Shown: piece by piece, positions 26,802 through 34,149 of the stretch
Layout: each line of letters opens with the position of its first letter
Position numbering within the stretch: position 1 is the stretch's first letter
Origin: an uncultured Dysosmobacter sp.
GTDB taxonomy: Bacteria; Bacillota; Clostridia; Oscillospirales; Oscillospiraceae
NCBI RefSeq assembly: GCF_947631635.1
Contig: NZ_CANRMB010000014.1
Span: 1-64,000, forward strand
Direction: 5' to 3'
Length of the DNA: 64,000 bases
Translations under genes and position numbers: made by a program
The notes under the pieces: model-generated
What the model was told of the DNA's origin: nothing
Database searches by the model: none
Seen by the model: only the letters and a program-made list of their open reading frames with translations

Positions 26802-26813
26802 ATGAACTCCCAA

Positions 26814-26990
26814 CTATTCCCTCTCTGCCGGCCGTGTTTTTCCGTACACATAACTCGACTGTCCGAACACAAGTTCTTTCTGCACTTTCAGCACTTTGAT
26901 TCCATCAGGCGTCATGCGGACTTCTGCGGTCTCTCCACGTTGTACGATGCGCATAATCGCATTCCAGGCCGCCTTGTCCCTCTGATCCAT
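26814..26990 (-). CDS. Short first gene of the late operon
   Basis: This 58-aa protein starts MDQRDKAAWNAIMRIVQRGE and ends in a basic-acidic tail. The ATG at 26990 has CAGGGAGGC seven bases upstream, right after the U tract of the leader terminator. It is therefore the first gene transcribed when the terminator is read through. It has an N-terminal helix followed by short beta strands. No family is recognised. Confidence 0.6.
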   Translation of the reverse strand: MDQRDKAAWNAIMRIVQRGETAEVRMTPDGIKVLKVQKELVFGQSSYVYGKTRPAERE

Positions 26991-27003
26991 GGTCGCCTCC
27001 CTG

Positions 27004-27061
27004 ACAAAAAAATCGGCACGAATTCCGCTCCAAAAATTTTTGGCCGGAAATCGTGCCGATT
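27004..27061 (-). terminator. Leader terminator at the entry of the late operon
   Basis: On the minus strand, AAUCGGCACGA followed by UUUCCGGCC pairs with a GGAGCGGAA/UUCGUGCCGAUU arm across an AAAAAUUUUU loop, followed by seven U. It lies 25 nt downstream of a promoter's -10 box and 14 nt upstream of the first late gene's start codon. It would stop late transcription unless it is suppressed. Confidence 0.85.
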
Positions 27062-27085
27062 ACTTGATTCATTTTGTCTGTTGCA

Positions 27086-27114
27086 AATGTAACACATTCT
27101 TGTGTAAAATGCAA
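27086..27114 (-). promoter_or_regulatory. Candidate late promoter
   Basis: Read on the minus strand, TTGCAT (27114-27109) and TACATT (27091-27086) are separated by exactly 17 nt. The spacer contains an ACACA-agaa-TGTGT inverted repeat, which could bind a regulator. The -35 box begins four bases after the stop codon of the last early-type gene. The leader of about 20 nt runs into the terminator at 27004-27061, an arrangement typical of late phage control by antitermination. Confidence 0.6.
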
Positions 27115-27117
27115 GCC

Positions 27118-27306
27118 CTATTTTACAAAATGATTTTCTGCTCCGCATGTTTCACATGTAATATCCAGGGTTATCGCCGCATTTAGTGCCGAAAAAGATA
27201 CTTCCCTTCCCCTGTGCCTGACCTTGATCGTCCCGTCTTTTTCCTTGGCAATGACCTTCCCGCAACCGCGGCACAGCAACGGTTTCCATCCTGTATCAGG
27301 GATCAT
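27118..27306 (-). CDS. Com-like zinc ribbon protein
   Basis: In this 62-aa protein, LCRGCGKVIAKEKDG and ITCETCGAENHF form a four-cysteine knuckle pair around a basic beta segment. The layout resembles the Com family of phage zinc fingers, in which the Mu member activates translation of the mom mRNA. That is a resemblance, not proof. It overlaps the preceding gene by 11 bases and is the last gene before the late promoter. GGGAGG precedes the start. Confidence 0.6.
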   Translation of the reverse strand: MIPDTGWKPLLCRGCGKVIAKEKDGTIKVRHRGREVSFSALNAAITLDITCETCGAENHFVK

Positions 27307-27562
27307 TCAGGTTCCTCCCATGAAATTCCCGGGCCAGTCTTTTCAGCACGGATTCCGCTGGACACTGTTGAATGTCCAAAGCCGCGCAAATATCTTCCAG
27401 GGTATATTCTGCGTCCTTTGCAAAAGGCATCAGCCCAATCACCCGGCGGATACTGGCCTCACACATCCATTGGCCGTCATGCAAATAAAGCGGTTCCCCT
27501 CCGCCGATCTCATTTCCACAGCAGGGGCAATGGAATATATCCCGTTTCCTATAATGCCGCAC
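27296..27562 (-). CDS. Small zinc-finger protein
   Basis: This is about 88 aa from a GTG at 27562 behind AAGGGGGTA; an upstream start at 27589 is possible. Cysteines in CPCCGNEI and WMCEASI suggest one zinc site. The remaining 50 residues are helical with a winged-helix flavour (YTLEDICAALDIQQCPAESV). It may be a small DNA-binding regulator. No family is recognised. Confidence 0.55.
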   Translation of the reverse strand: MRHYRKRDIFHCPCCGNEIGGGEPLYLHDGQWMCEASIRRVIGLMPFAKDAEYTLEDICAALDIQQCPAESVLKRLAREFHGRNLNDP

Positions 27563-27582
27563 GGCTATACCCCCTTCTGTTT

Positions 27583-27867
27583 CTAACAAAAATCAAAAGT
27601 GATCTGTTCTTCCTCTTCCAGCGTATGCAGGATATCCGCGTAGCTGATCCGACCTTCTCTGATCTCCTGCCACAGTTTATCAACCATCTTCCATATCTCC
27701 AATAATTCTCCCTCGGGCAGGATGTCCCGTTTCTTATCGCGCAGGACCATCGTATAGGTCGCCGCCATAAATCTGGCGCCATCCACCCGTCCTTCCCGCC
27801 GTGCCCGCTCCACATCCGCCTGCGTGGCTGGCCGCCTATTGGGATTTGTTTTCTTTCTGCTGCCCAT
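27583..27867 (-). CDS. Small helical protein, unknown
   Basis: This 94-aa protein (MGSRKKTNPNRRPATQADVE) has a basic N-terminus and helices down to ITFDFC. It overlaps the preceding gene by 32 bases and has AGAGGAGAG upstream of the ATG. Proteins of this type occur near the end of early operons in Firmicutes prophages. Its function is unknown. Confidence 0.55.
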   Translation of the reverse strand: MGSRKKTNPNRRPATQADVERARREGRVDGARFMAATYTMVLRDKKRDILPEGELLEIWKMVDKLWQEIREGRISYADILHTLEEEEQITFDFC

Positions 27868-28645
27868 GACTCTCCTCTAAAATCTGGTCGATGTCCACAC
27901 ATTCGTTGATCTGGAGTGATGGAAATATCTTGCAGTGCCGCAGTGACAGGCTTTCTAGCACATCTCCAGTACAGGTCAGGTACACAACAACAGAAGTGTA
28001 GTATTCATCTCCATAGCGCCTTACTTCCACAGTTCCAATCGGCCACATCCGCCGCAGGGCCTTTGCGTCCTGGATGTCCTCCTCTGTCCACCGCGGCGGC
28101 TTTATGACTTTCTTCGGGTGCTGGATGGCATAGGCAATGGAGTTGCCGATCTTGTCATGCCGTTTGCCGCCATCCACCCGCTCAATCAGTCCACCCCCCG
28201 TGATGTACAGCTCACCTGTGATTCCCTTGGGATAATCGATGCGGAACCGTTCCCCCACATGGACTCCCAACAACTGGCACAGCTTCGGCTCCGCTGCCTC
28301 TTCCAAGGTCATCCGCCCCCGTTTCGGAATAACCTTCATTGCCTGTACCTGAGAGGGATTCTTCTTCAATTCGTCCTTTACCAAAAGCGTCTCATAGCCG
28401 ACTCCACAATCTGGAATGCGGATTTCTGAAGTTTTCAATATTCCATTGCGCCCGGTAATGCGGAACATATAGATTTTCACGCCAGTCTCGAAGCAGTTCG
28501 CGCTCAGTCTACTCGCTGCAAAGTTTTCACATATAAATCCGTCGCTCACCGCCCGCCGGATGAAATCAGCCGTCTGCTGACTCCCATAACATACGATAAC
28601 CGTTTCATACGGTTGGACCTTAGTCCAATCAATTCGAGTTCTCAT
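27836..28645 (-). CDS. Phage accessory protein, unknown
   Basis: This 269-aa protein has a GGGAG site before the ATG, which overlaps the end of the methyltransferase gene by 17 bases. Residues 15-80 (PYETVIVCYGSQQTADFIRR) look alpha/beta. A later segment (WTEEDIQDAKALRRMWPIGT) is helical and charged. Coupling to the methyltransferase suggests joint expression. I do not recognise a domain. Confidence 0.5.
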   Translation of the reverse strand: MRTRIDWTKVQPYETVIVCYGSQQTADFIRRAVSDGFICENFAASRLSANCFETGVKIYMFRITGRNGILKTSEIRIPDCGVGYETLLVKDELKKNPSQVQAMKVIPKRGRMTLEEAAEPKLCQLLGVHVGERFRIDYPKGITGELYITGGGLIERVDGGKRHDKIGNSIAYAIQHPKKVIKPPRWTEEDIQDAKALRRMWPIGTVEVRRYGDEYYTSVVVYLTCTGDVLESLSLRHCKIFPSLQINECVDIDQILEESHGQQKENKSQ

Positions 28646-29480
28646 ACAAGATATCTCCCTTTATGTCCATCATCCTGATTTGCTGAAAAGGCGGTTCATA
28701 GTTCATCCAAATGCACTCCTCCGCTTTTTCCCCAGAGGTAATCGCCGCTCTCACACTGTCCTTCCGCCATCCTTTCAGTGCGTTGTCATAGAGTTCACAG
28801 GTATAGCCGGACAAAATAATCTTTGCCTGACTGTTGACCGCTATCTCCAACATGCGCTTGTGGGTGGCATCGTCCATCTCATGGCGGTACAGCCGGCCAG
28901 AGCGGCGGGTCCCCATCACATAGGGCGGGTCCAGGTACATCAGCACCTCCGGTTTGTCATACCGTTCCATAAGCCGCAGTGCATCCATATGCTCGATCTG
29001 CACCAGATTTGTGGCGCTCCCCCGGAGCCGTTCCGCCGCAATCCCCAGCGCACCTGGAATACCATGCCAGGAGCACGCAGTCCCACCAACTTTTTCGCTC
29101 TTATGGTTGCGCCATCCACTTTTCCCATCTCTCTTAGTCCCAATGGCTTGACTCGTCTTTACCATAAAGCGCCGTGCTTTCTCCAAAGGCTCCACGCAGG
29201 GTTCAAACGCCCGGTCATACTCCTCTCTGCTAAAGGGTGTCAGCTCTATTGCCCGTGACAGCGCCTCCGGCTGCTCCCGCAGGACCTGAAACAGATTCAC
29301 GATATCGCCGTCCAAATCGTTGATCGTCTCAACAGCACCAGGATTTTTTGTAAAAAACACCGCGGCACTTCCGGCAAAAGGTTCCAGATAGACCATCTTC
29401 TCATAGCCCTCCGGGAAATGGGATACGATCCACTCTGCAATGGCCCACTTACTCCCCGGATACCGCATGATCGACCGCAT
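28629..29480 (-). CDS. D12-class N6-adenine DNA methyltransferase
   Basis: This 283-aa Dam-like enzyme would transfer methyl from AdoMet to adenine N6. YPGSKW at residues 7-12 and EPFAGSAA at 33-40 form the AdoMet-binding motifs, and DPPY at 184-187 is the catalytic motif of the class. The ATG at 29480 has AAGGAG upstream. It overlaps neighbours on both sides. No cognate restriction gene is nearby, so it is an orphan, probably protecting phage DNA or regulating expression. Confidence 0.9.
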   Translation of the reverse strand: MRSIMRYPGSKWAIAEWIVSHFPEGYEKMVYLEPFAGSAAVFFTKNPGAVETINDLDGDIVNLFQVLREQPEALSRAIELTPFSREEYDRAFEPCVEPLEKARRFMVKTSQAIGTKRDGKSGWRNHKSEKVGGTACSWHGIPGALGIAAERLRGSATNLVQIEHMDALRLMERYDKPEVLMYLDPPYVMGTRRSGRLYRHEMDDATHKRMLEIAVNSQAKIILSGYTCELYDNALKGWRKDSVRAAITSGEKAEECIWMNYEPPFQQIRMMDIKGDILYENSN

Positions 29481-29778
29481 CTGCCATCTCCTTTCCCCAC
29501 TCCTCCAGAACTTCCCGGCAGCAGACCGGCCCTGGCTGCTTCTCGCAGTACGCACGGGCCGGGCAAGTGGGGCATATGATCTTCTCACGAAGCAGCAGCC
29601 GCATCACCTGATCATGCATGTCCTCCAGCAGCAGCTTTTCCATATTGGTCCGCCGGCGCACCTGCGGTTCCGCAGCCCTTGCCGCTCCAACCGTGGAGGG
29701 ACGTTCTGCCTGTTTCTCCCCCAAGCGCGTCTCAACTTCCTGCCCGCATACTGGGCAAATTCGTTTTCCTTCTTTCAT
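29449..29778 (-). CDS. Small two-zinc-site protein
   Basis: This 109-aa protein starts MKEGKRICPVCGQEVETRLG, behind GAGGAG. The N-terminal CPVC and a C-terminal cluster (IICPTCPARAYCEKQ, PVCC) could bind metal. The middle is an Arg-rich linker and helix. It overlaps the methyltransferase start. Function unknown. Confidence 0.55.
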   Translation of the reverse strand: MKEGKRICPVCGQEVETRLGEKQAERPSTVGAARAAEPQVRRRTNMEKLLLEDMHDQVMRLLLREKIICPTCPARAYCEKQPGPVCCREVLEEWGKEMADAVDHAVSGE

Positions 29779-29840
29779 ATACAAGCTCCTCACAGCGCTA
29801 CGCGCCGCAGTTTCCGCAGGAGATATGCAGATATCTCCCT

Positions 29841-30245
29841 TTACCCATTGGCTTTTTCTCCCTCCACATATGCCTTGTTGACAAATCGGATCACGGTGCT
29901 GGGATCAAACGCCTCACCACATTTGGGGCATATCGGAAACATCCCGTTTTTGTAGCGTCTGGTGATGTCCTGTACCCCACGAAACCGCATAGCTTTTCGC
30001 GCTTCTTCATTGAACACCGCCATCCGCTCCCGGCTGCTGCGTTCCATCTTCTTGATCTCCTCCCATCGCTCCGCAAAGTCCAGCAGCGCTGTGAATGGAT
30101 CCAAAACGGCCCCGCAGCCGTCGCACTGGACGATGTGGTTCTTCACATCCAGGCGATACACAGCGTTCTTGCAGGTACATACCCTCTGCCTGTTCCGTTC
30201 AATGATTGCCGGGAAAACATTGACCACTTTCTCCTTTTCATCCAT
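29841..30245 (-). CDS. Double zinc-finger protein, unknown
   Basis: This is 134 aa from ATG 30245, behind AGGAAAG. It has two CxxC pairs near the N-terminus (VCTCKNAV and VQCDGCGAV), a helical middle and a C-terminal MFPICPKCGEAFDPSTV knuckle. It is one of many zinc-ribbon proteins in this early block. A nucleic-acid-binding role is a guess from that composition. Confidence 0.55.
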   Translation of the reverse strand: MDEKEKVVNVFPAIIERNRQRVCTCKNAVYRLDVKNHIVQCDGCGAVLDPFTALLDFAERWEEIKKMERSSRERMAVFNEEARKAMRFRGVQDITRRYKNGMFPICPKCGEAFDPSTVIRFVNKAYVEGEKANG

Positions 30246-30249
30246 GAGA

Positions 30250-30363
30250 TCACACTTTCCTATCGCACATATACTCGATAAGATCATCTTTGCGCATACA
30301 GCGAAGCGTGCTGTCCGCTTTTGGTTTAATCGGCATTGTTATCATTGCAACATCAACCAGCAT
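30250..30363 (-). CDS. Very small protein after the radical SAM gene
   Basis: This 37-aa frame starts MLVDVAMITMPIKPKADSTL at ATG 30363, with AAGGCGGTG six bases upstream. It overlaps the 3' end of the radical SAM gene by 11 bases and stops five bases before the next start. The spacing and ribosome binding site support translation. The sequence is too short to classify. Confidence 0.4.
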   Translation of the reverse strand: MLVDVAMITMPIKPKADSTLRCMRKDDLIEYMCDRKV

Positions 30364-31087
30364 CGGCTTCACCGCCTTTCTGCTCCTCCATTTCCTTACG
30401 CAGGCTGTCCTTAATGTAATAGTCCATATCCAACGACTTGCAAAGTGCCTCTGCCTCCCGGCCAAACTTCGCCCAGTCAATATCCGACGGCCAGTAATTT
30501 AGCTTCCCAATTTTCACCTTGTCGATGAAATAGGCGCAATTCCTGATACATTCCAGCACAGCCACCGGGTCAAGGACCGGCTCGAACGATACCCAAGTGT
30601 TGATTCCCCGGCACTTTGCCGCCTCCAGCTCCAGCAGGCGGTTTGCCGGAGTTTCGGCAAACGGCTCCGCCTTGTGCGCTATCGATAGGTCGCAGGAAAT
30701 AGACACGCCGTACCAATCCTCGGCGTCCAACAAATCAAAGTCCCGGCTCCCGTCGCCCTTGGTCAAAATCTGGACGTGGTTCCCGTGCTCCTTCAATGCC
30801 TGAATGACTTCTCGTGTGGCCGTTGTGTCATATCCGGTAGGGTAGGGGTCGCAGGTAAAGCACAGGTGAATGAGCTTTCCAGTAATGTTTTCCCGCTTCA
30901 ACTGCCGCCGTAGCTCCCGCACAATATCCTTGCGAGGCTCCATGCAGTTGTGAAATGCTTCCCGCTCCCGGTGCAACACATTGGGGGCGAAACAGTAATA
31001 GCACTGGTGTGGGCAGCCCATATAGGTGTTAATGGCATAGTCGCCATATTCTTTTGCTTTCCCCTTTGGTTCATATATCGGTTTCAT
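30353..31087 (-). CDS. Radical SAM protein, SplB-like
   Basis: This 244-aa protein has the radical SAM cluster motif C25-x3-C29-x2-C32 (MGCPHQCYYC). The start MKPIYEPKGKAKEYGDYAIN is typical of the spore-photoproduct-lyase-like group found in phages and bacteria. ATG 31087 has AAAGGA upstream. The substrate is unknown. It is encoded next to a PP-loop (PAPS reductase-type) gene, and a similar pairing of Cys-motif and PP-loop genes recurs at 36646-38728. Together these suggest a nucleotide or nucleic acid modification task, which is inference. Confidence 0.8.
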   Translation of the reverse strand: MKPIYEPKGKAKEYGDYAINTYMGCPHQCYYCFAPNVLHREREAFHNCMEPRKDIVRELRRQLKRENITGKLIHLCFTCDPYPTGYDTTATREVIQALKEHGNHVQILTKGDGSRDFDLLDAEDWYGVSISCDLSIAHKAEPFAETPANRLLELEAAKCRGINTWVSFEPVLDPVAVLECIRNCAYFIDKVKIGKLNYWPSDIDWAKFGREAEALCKSLDMDYYIKDSLRKEMEEQKGGEADAG

Positions 31088-31122
31088 GGTGTGATCCTTT
31101 CTGCGCCTCCAGCGCCGCCAAT

Positions 31123-31917
31123 CTAAAAACTGCAATCACATGGTATTTCAAGCTGTTCCTCCGGCATCGTTTCCCGTACCCGTTTCCAAAATCGGGCGCT
31201 GTTGGTCTTATCCGTTGGCACAATGCGGAGTGTATCGCGCATTTCCCGGAATTGCGGTTCAAGCTCTTTCAGATAAGCGCCTTTAATAATGCTGTATCCG
31301 ATCTGTTCTTCCGCTGCTTTCGCCTCCTCCCAAATATCCGGACGCAGGCAGTACACACAGTACCAATGCTGTTTTCCGGCTTTGAGACATCCGATACAGT
31401 TAGCGTGTTTGTAAGTCTGGTATGTAGACGGGCGGGCTATGCCGATTTCCTCTGTGCTGTAAATCGTTCTGTCCCAGTCGGCCAATGGGAAAACAGCTTT
31501 ATACCCCAGGGCGTTCATAACATCACTTCGGCGCATCATCCGCCCTGCTTCTTCTGCGTCGAAGCCGTATATTACCCAATCGCCCCGTTCTCCGTTTCCT
31601 TCGAGCCACTTGTGAAACGGCTCTGTTTTGAGCCGGGAAGTGCAAAAAGCGGGGCGGTTGTAGGCTTTGAACGCCTTGTTTTTGATTGCCACATCCAGTG
31701 GAGGTGTCGTTTCCCACCCTGGCATATTTGCGTAGGTGATAGGCAGCCCAAGATATGCGGCCACTTCTTTTTTAAATCGCTTGATGTCCTCATGTTCAAC
31801 GTGCGGGGAAATATCGTGATTCAAAATCACCATGCCATCTGTGCCATACTTCCTAGCCGTTTCAATCGCAGCTAGCGCGGAGGAGTGACCGCCGCTAAAG
31901 CAAACTATTTTCTTCAT
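31123..31917 (-). CDS. PP-loop (PAPS reductase-like) family protein
   Basis: This 264-aa protein opens with the PP-loop FSGGHSSAL (residues 6-14), which binds the pyrophosphate of an adenine nucleotide. A cysteine cluster (CIGCLKAGKQHWYCVYC, about residues 175-191) could hold an Fe-S site. Enzymes of this fold include PAPS reductases, tRNA thiolases and DndC. The phage versions are uncharacterised, so the reaction is not assigned. It overlaps the neighbour upstream by four bases (ATGA). Confidence 0.75.
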   Translation of the reverse strand: MKKIVCFSGGHSSALAAIETARKYGTDGMVILNHDISPHVEHEDIKRFKKEVAAYLGLPITYANMPGWETTPPLDVAIKNKAFKAYNRPAFCTSRLKTEPFHKWLEGNGERGDWVIYGFDAEEAGRMMRRSDVMNALGYKAVFPLADWDRTIYSTEEIGIARPSTYQTYKHANCIGCLKAGKQHWYCVYCLRPDIWEEAKAAEEQIGYSIIKGAYLKELEPQFREMRDTLRIVPTDKTNSARFWKRVRETMPEEQLEIPCDCSF

Positions 31918-32192
31918 AATAACCCCTCCAGCGCCGCCTCGGCCTGCGCCAGCTCGCGAATTCGGTCAGTGCCAAGTACTGGGACAGAGCAACCGGCGCA
32001 GGTCCCTTTTTTCAACGCTTCTACCTCCTCCGGCTCCAGGCCGGTGTCCTCATAGGCAGCGAGGCGGTTCAGCGCGTCCGTCAATGCATTTGTTTCTGAG
32101 TAAGACAATTTTGCGTACAATTTCGGCATCATGTCACTGAGTGCAATAATATCCGCATTCCCGTATTCGTCGCGTTCTGTCAATCTTTCCAT
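31914..32192 (-). CDS. Small phage protein with YEDTGLEPEE motif
   Basis: This is 92 aa from ATG 32192 behind AAAGGAG. It starts MERLTERDEYGNADIIALSD and contains LNRLAAYEDTGLEPEEVEAL, a combination seen in many short Firmicutes phage proteins of unknown function. A CAGC pair follows. It is coupled to the next gene. Confidence 0.65.
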   Translation of the reverse strand: MERLTERDEYGNADIIALSDMMPKLYAKLSYSETNALTDALNRLAAYEDTGLEPEEVEALKKGTCAGCSVPVLGTDRIRELAQAEAALEGLL

Positions 32193-32246
32193 GCTCAATT
32201 CTCCTTTAAGCCCCTTTATCCCAGGGCCTCCTATGACGGTTTTCAA

Positions 32247-32801
32247 TCAATCTCTAATCCTAATCGGCAGCACCATTTTTACATCATTTTTGTTGGTGCG
32301 GATGATAACCGGCTCAACTGCGCTTCTAAATTCCAAAATTACCGGGCTTTTGAACGAACTTCCATTTGATATTTTGGCTGCTTGCAGCGCGTCCAGCAGA
32401 TAGTTTCCATTAAAACCGATTTTAAAAGTCGCTTCTTTATTCGGAAGTACCTTTTCCCATTCCAGGAACTCTCCTTCTGGTTGCTTTAGGCCGAAGATGA
32501 ACTCCCCGCAGCGGATCATCAGGTCTCCGCCTTCAAGCTCTAAATCTGCGTACATCTTGTTTGGCAGCTTGATATTGTTTCTGACGTATGCTACAAAGCT
32601 TTCATCACAAGCAGAGACAACAGCATGCTCAACAGACATCCTATAGCCGTCAACCGCAATAGCCGTCACAATAGAGGTCTCGGAATCGAATTCAAGCCGG
32701 ATATACTGATGCAGTCCTTTTTTGCTATTAGTCCCAGTGAAATTCTTGGTTGCTAAAATCATGCGGTTAAAATCATTTGTATAAATTCTTGCTTTTTTCA
32801 T
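32247..32801 (-). CDS. Mini beta-clamp-like protein (two clamp domains)
   Basis: This 184-aa protein resembles bacterial DNA polymerase III beta subunit domains 2 and 3. Residues 28-120 show a clamp-like strand pattern (TAIAVDGYRMS, echoing the A.DG.RL motif). Residues 122-184 match the last domain: GFNGNYLLDALQAAK, then PVIIR, and a final MVLPIRIRD where host clamps have an MP(V/M)R type ending. The host protein is about 370 aa, so this one lacks the first domain. It may be a phage-specific sliding clamp or a decoy for clamp partners. Confidence 0.65.
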   Translation of the reverse strand: MKKARIYTNDFNRMILATKNFTGTNSKKGLHQYIRLEFDSETSIVTAIAVDGYRMSVEHAVVSACDESFVAYVRNNIKLPNKMYADLELEGGDLMIRCGEFIFGLKQPEGEFLEWEKVLPNKEATFKIGFNGNYLLDALQAAKISNGSSFKSPVILEFRSAVEPVIIRTNKNDVKMVLPIRIRD

Positions 32802-32812
32802 AATCTCATTCC

Positions 32813-32926
32813 TTATTCAATCCGCTCAAAGCGGGTCTTGATGTGCTCCGGCCAGTCGGACGGGAGCGGGGCGGAAGGAAAATTCTGGTCCAATAGAGAT
32901 TGTCGAGATGCCTTTTCATGGTTCAT
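32813..32926 (-). CDS. Possible small protein upstream of the clamp gene
   Basis: This 37-aa frame (MNHEKASRQSLLDQNFPSAP start, ending PEHIKTRFERIE) has a normal polar composition. An AGAGAGG lies directly before its ATG, which is too close to be ideal. An overlapping frame of the same size starting seven bases downstream has better spacing but odd composition. Treat it as provisional. Confidence 0.35.
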   Translation of the reverse strand: MNHEKASRQSLLDQNFPSAPLPSDWPEHIKTRFERIE

Positions 32927-32932
32927 CCTCTC

Positions 32933-33061
32933 TCATCCATCAAATTCACAAGGCTTCCTTGCACCGGAGCGCGTCATATTCCGCCCATACACCTCAGCAT
33001 TGCTGATATAGTCCACAACTCCACCGCAGAGGTTGCAGGTTTTTGGGTGAAGATTGATCAC
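32933..33061 (-). CDS. Truncated zinc-finger protein
   Basis: This 42-aa frame starts at a GTG that overlaps the previous stop codon (GTGA), behind GGGAGGC. The sequence MINLHPKTCNLCGGVVDYIS then NAEVYGR resembles the N-terminal half of phage zinc-finger-containing proteins, which normally continue with a second Cys pair. Here only one CxxC and one late Cys remain, so it may be a remnant. Confidence 0.45.
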   Translation of the reverse strand: MINLHPKTCNLCGGVVDYISNAEVYGRNMTRSGARKPCEFDG

Positions 33062-33231
33062 AACCGCCTCCCATGCTCTTCCACGGTCACTGTCCATCCG
33101 CAAGTACAGGTTCTGGTGAATGTGTGATCCGTAATATCCAGAAGCCCATCATTAGGACCTACCATGTCGTTCCCGCAGTTTGGACATCTACCGAAAAGCC
33201 GAATCAATTTGATAGTCACGTCCAATTCCAT
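33058..33231 (-). CDS. DUF3797-like zinc ribbon protein
   Basis: This 57-aa protein starts MELDVTIKLIRLFGRCPNCG and ends with a TCTCGWTVTVEEHG segment. Two CxxC pairs separated by about 24 residues form a zinc ribbon, the layout of DUF3797 proteins of Firmicutes phages. AAGGCGGTG precedes the ATG at 33231. Function unknown. Confidence 0.65.
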   Translation of the reverse strand: MELDVTIKLIRLFGRCPNCGNDMVGPNDGLLDITDHTFTRTCTCGWTVTVEEHGRRL

Positions 33232-33243
33232 ATGTACACCGCC

Positions 33244-33762
33244 TTATCCATGCAGTTCTATCCTGATCTGCTGGTCCTCCTGGACCAGTTCCTCATATCT
33301 TTGCCAATAAGACTCCTCATCCAGCGCCCCGCTCCGTCTTTGAACCCGAAGCTCGTGCTGTTCCATCAGGATTTTGGATTGGCGGAGCCGCAGTTTCTCA
33401 TAGCGTGTTGTCCGCTCCCCGATCTCCTTCAGCCACTTCTCCATCAGCGGAGGCCAGTAATCTGTCCATTCCACTTCCGGGAGTGTCACCGTCGGGTAGT
33501 CACCTGCCTTGTCATCCACGTTCAGTGGCGGATGAAGCGTCAGGATGAAGTAGATCTCATAGAGGTTCATGTTTGCCTCTGTTTGGAACCTGGCATATTG
33601 GACCTTCGTCACCAGGCTGATATCAATGACCCGGTGCATGGGCTTCTGAAAGAAGTGTCCCCGCAGGCGGCTTGCCAGCGGCTGCTTCGTCCTGCCCAAA
33701 TAAACCAGCGTCGAACCACAAAAAATCTTGTAAAGGATAAATCCTTGTATCCGATTGCTCAT
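33244..33762 (-). CDS. GIY-YIG-like protein
   Basis: This 172-aa protein has an N-terminal half resembling the GIY-YIG fold. ILYKIFCGSTLVYLGRTK replaces the usual GIY..YIG pair, LASRLRGHFF carries the conserved Arg region, and E62 and later Glu residues in the TEANMNLYEIYFI helix could be catalytic. The C-terminal 60 residues form a charged coiled coil. It could be a homing-type or repair nuclease, or a catalytically reduced relative. It overlaps the upstream gene by four bases. Confidence 0.6.
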   Translation of the reverse strand: MSNRIQGFILYKIFCGSTLVYLGRTKQPLASRLRGHFFQKPMHRVIDISLVTKVQYARFQTEANMNLYEIYFILTLHPPLNVDDKAGDYPTVTLPEVEWTDYWPPLMEKWLKEIGERTTRYEKLRLRQSKILMEQHELRVQRRSGALDEESYWQRYEELVQEDQQIRIELHG

Positions 33763-34139
33763 ACAGGTTTTTCCGCTTTGGTCAGCGCCGCCATATCATA
33801 TCCGCTCTCAATAAAGCGGAGGGTCTTTTCATGGTTGCAGGCGTTTCCCAGATAGGTATAGATTTCCATCATGTCCTCCTGCGTAAAGGACGTTCCAAGG
33901 AACGAGTTAATGCCATCCAGGTGATACCTCCGCGAGATGGGCGAAATCCCCTTCGCCGCCTCCCGTGAAAGCCACTCCAGAACCTTGCATTTCAATTTCA
34001 GCTCCGTGTCCACGCCATCCAGCAAAAAGTATGTATTCCGGCTCGGCAAAGCGATAAATTCAAACTGCCTGTTGATGTATGCCTTCGGGAAAGCCCGTCC
34101 CAATCGGTTGCGGATCTCCCCATTTTCCATTACATTCAT
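33759..34139 (-). CDS. Unknown early protein
   Basis: This 126-aa protein (MNVMENGEIRNRLGRAFPKA) has GAGGAG before the start. An alpha/beta N-terminus is followed by helices (FTQEDMMEIYTYLGNACNHE). It is coupled by ATGA to the GIY-YIG-like gene. No family is recognised. Confidence 0.5.
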   Translation of the reverse strand: MNVMENGEIRNRLGRAFPKAYINRQFEFIALPSRNTYFLLDGVDTELKLKCKVLEWLSREAAKGISPISRRYHLDGINSFLGTSFTQEDMMEIYTYLGNACNHEKTLRFIESGYDMAALTKAEKPV

Positions 34140-34149
34140 TTTGATCTCC

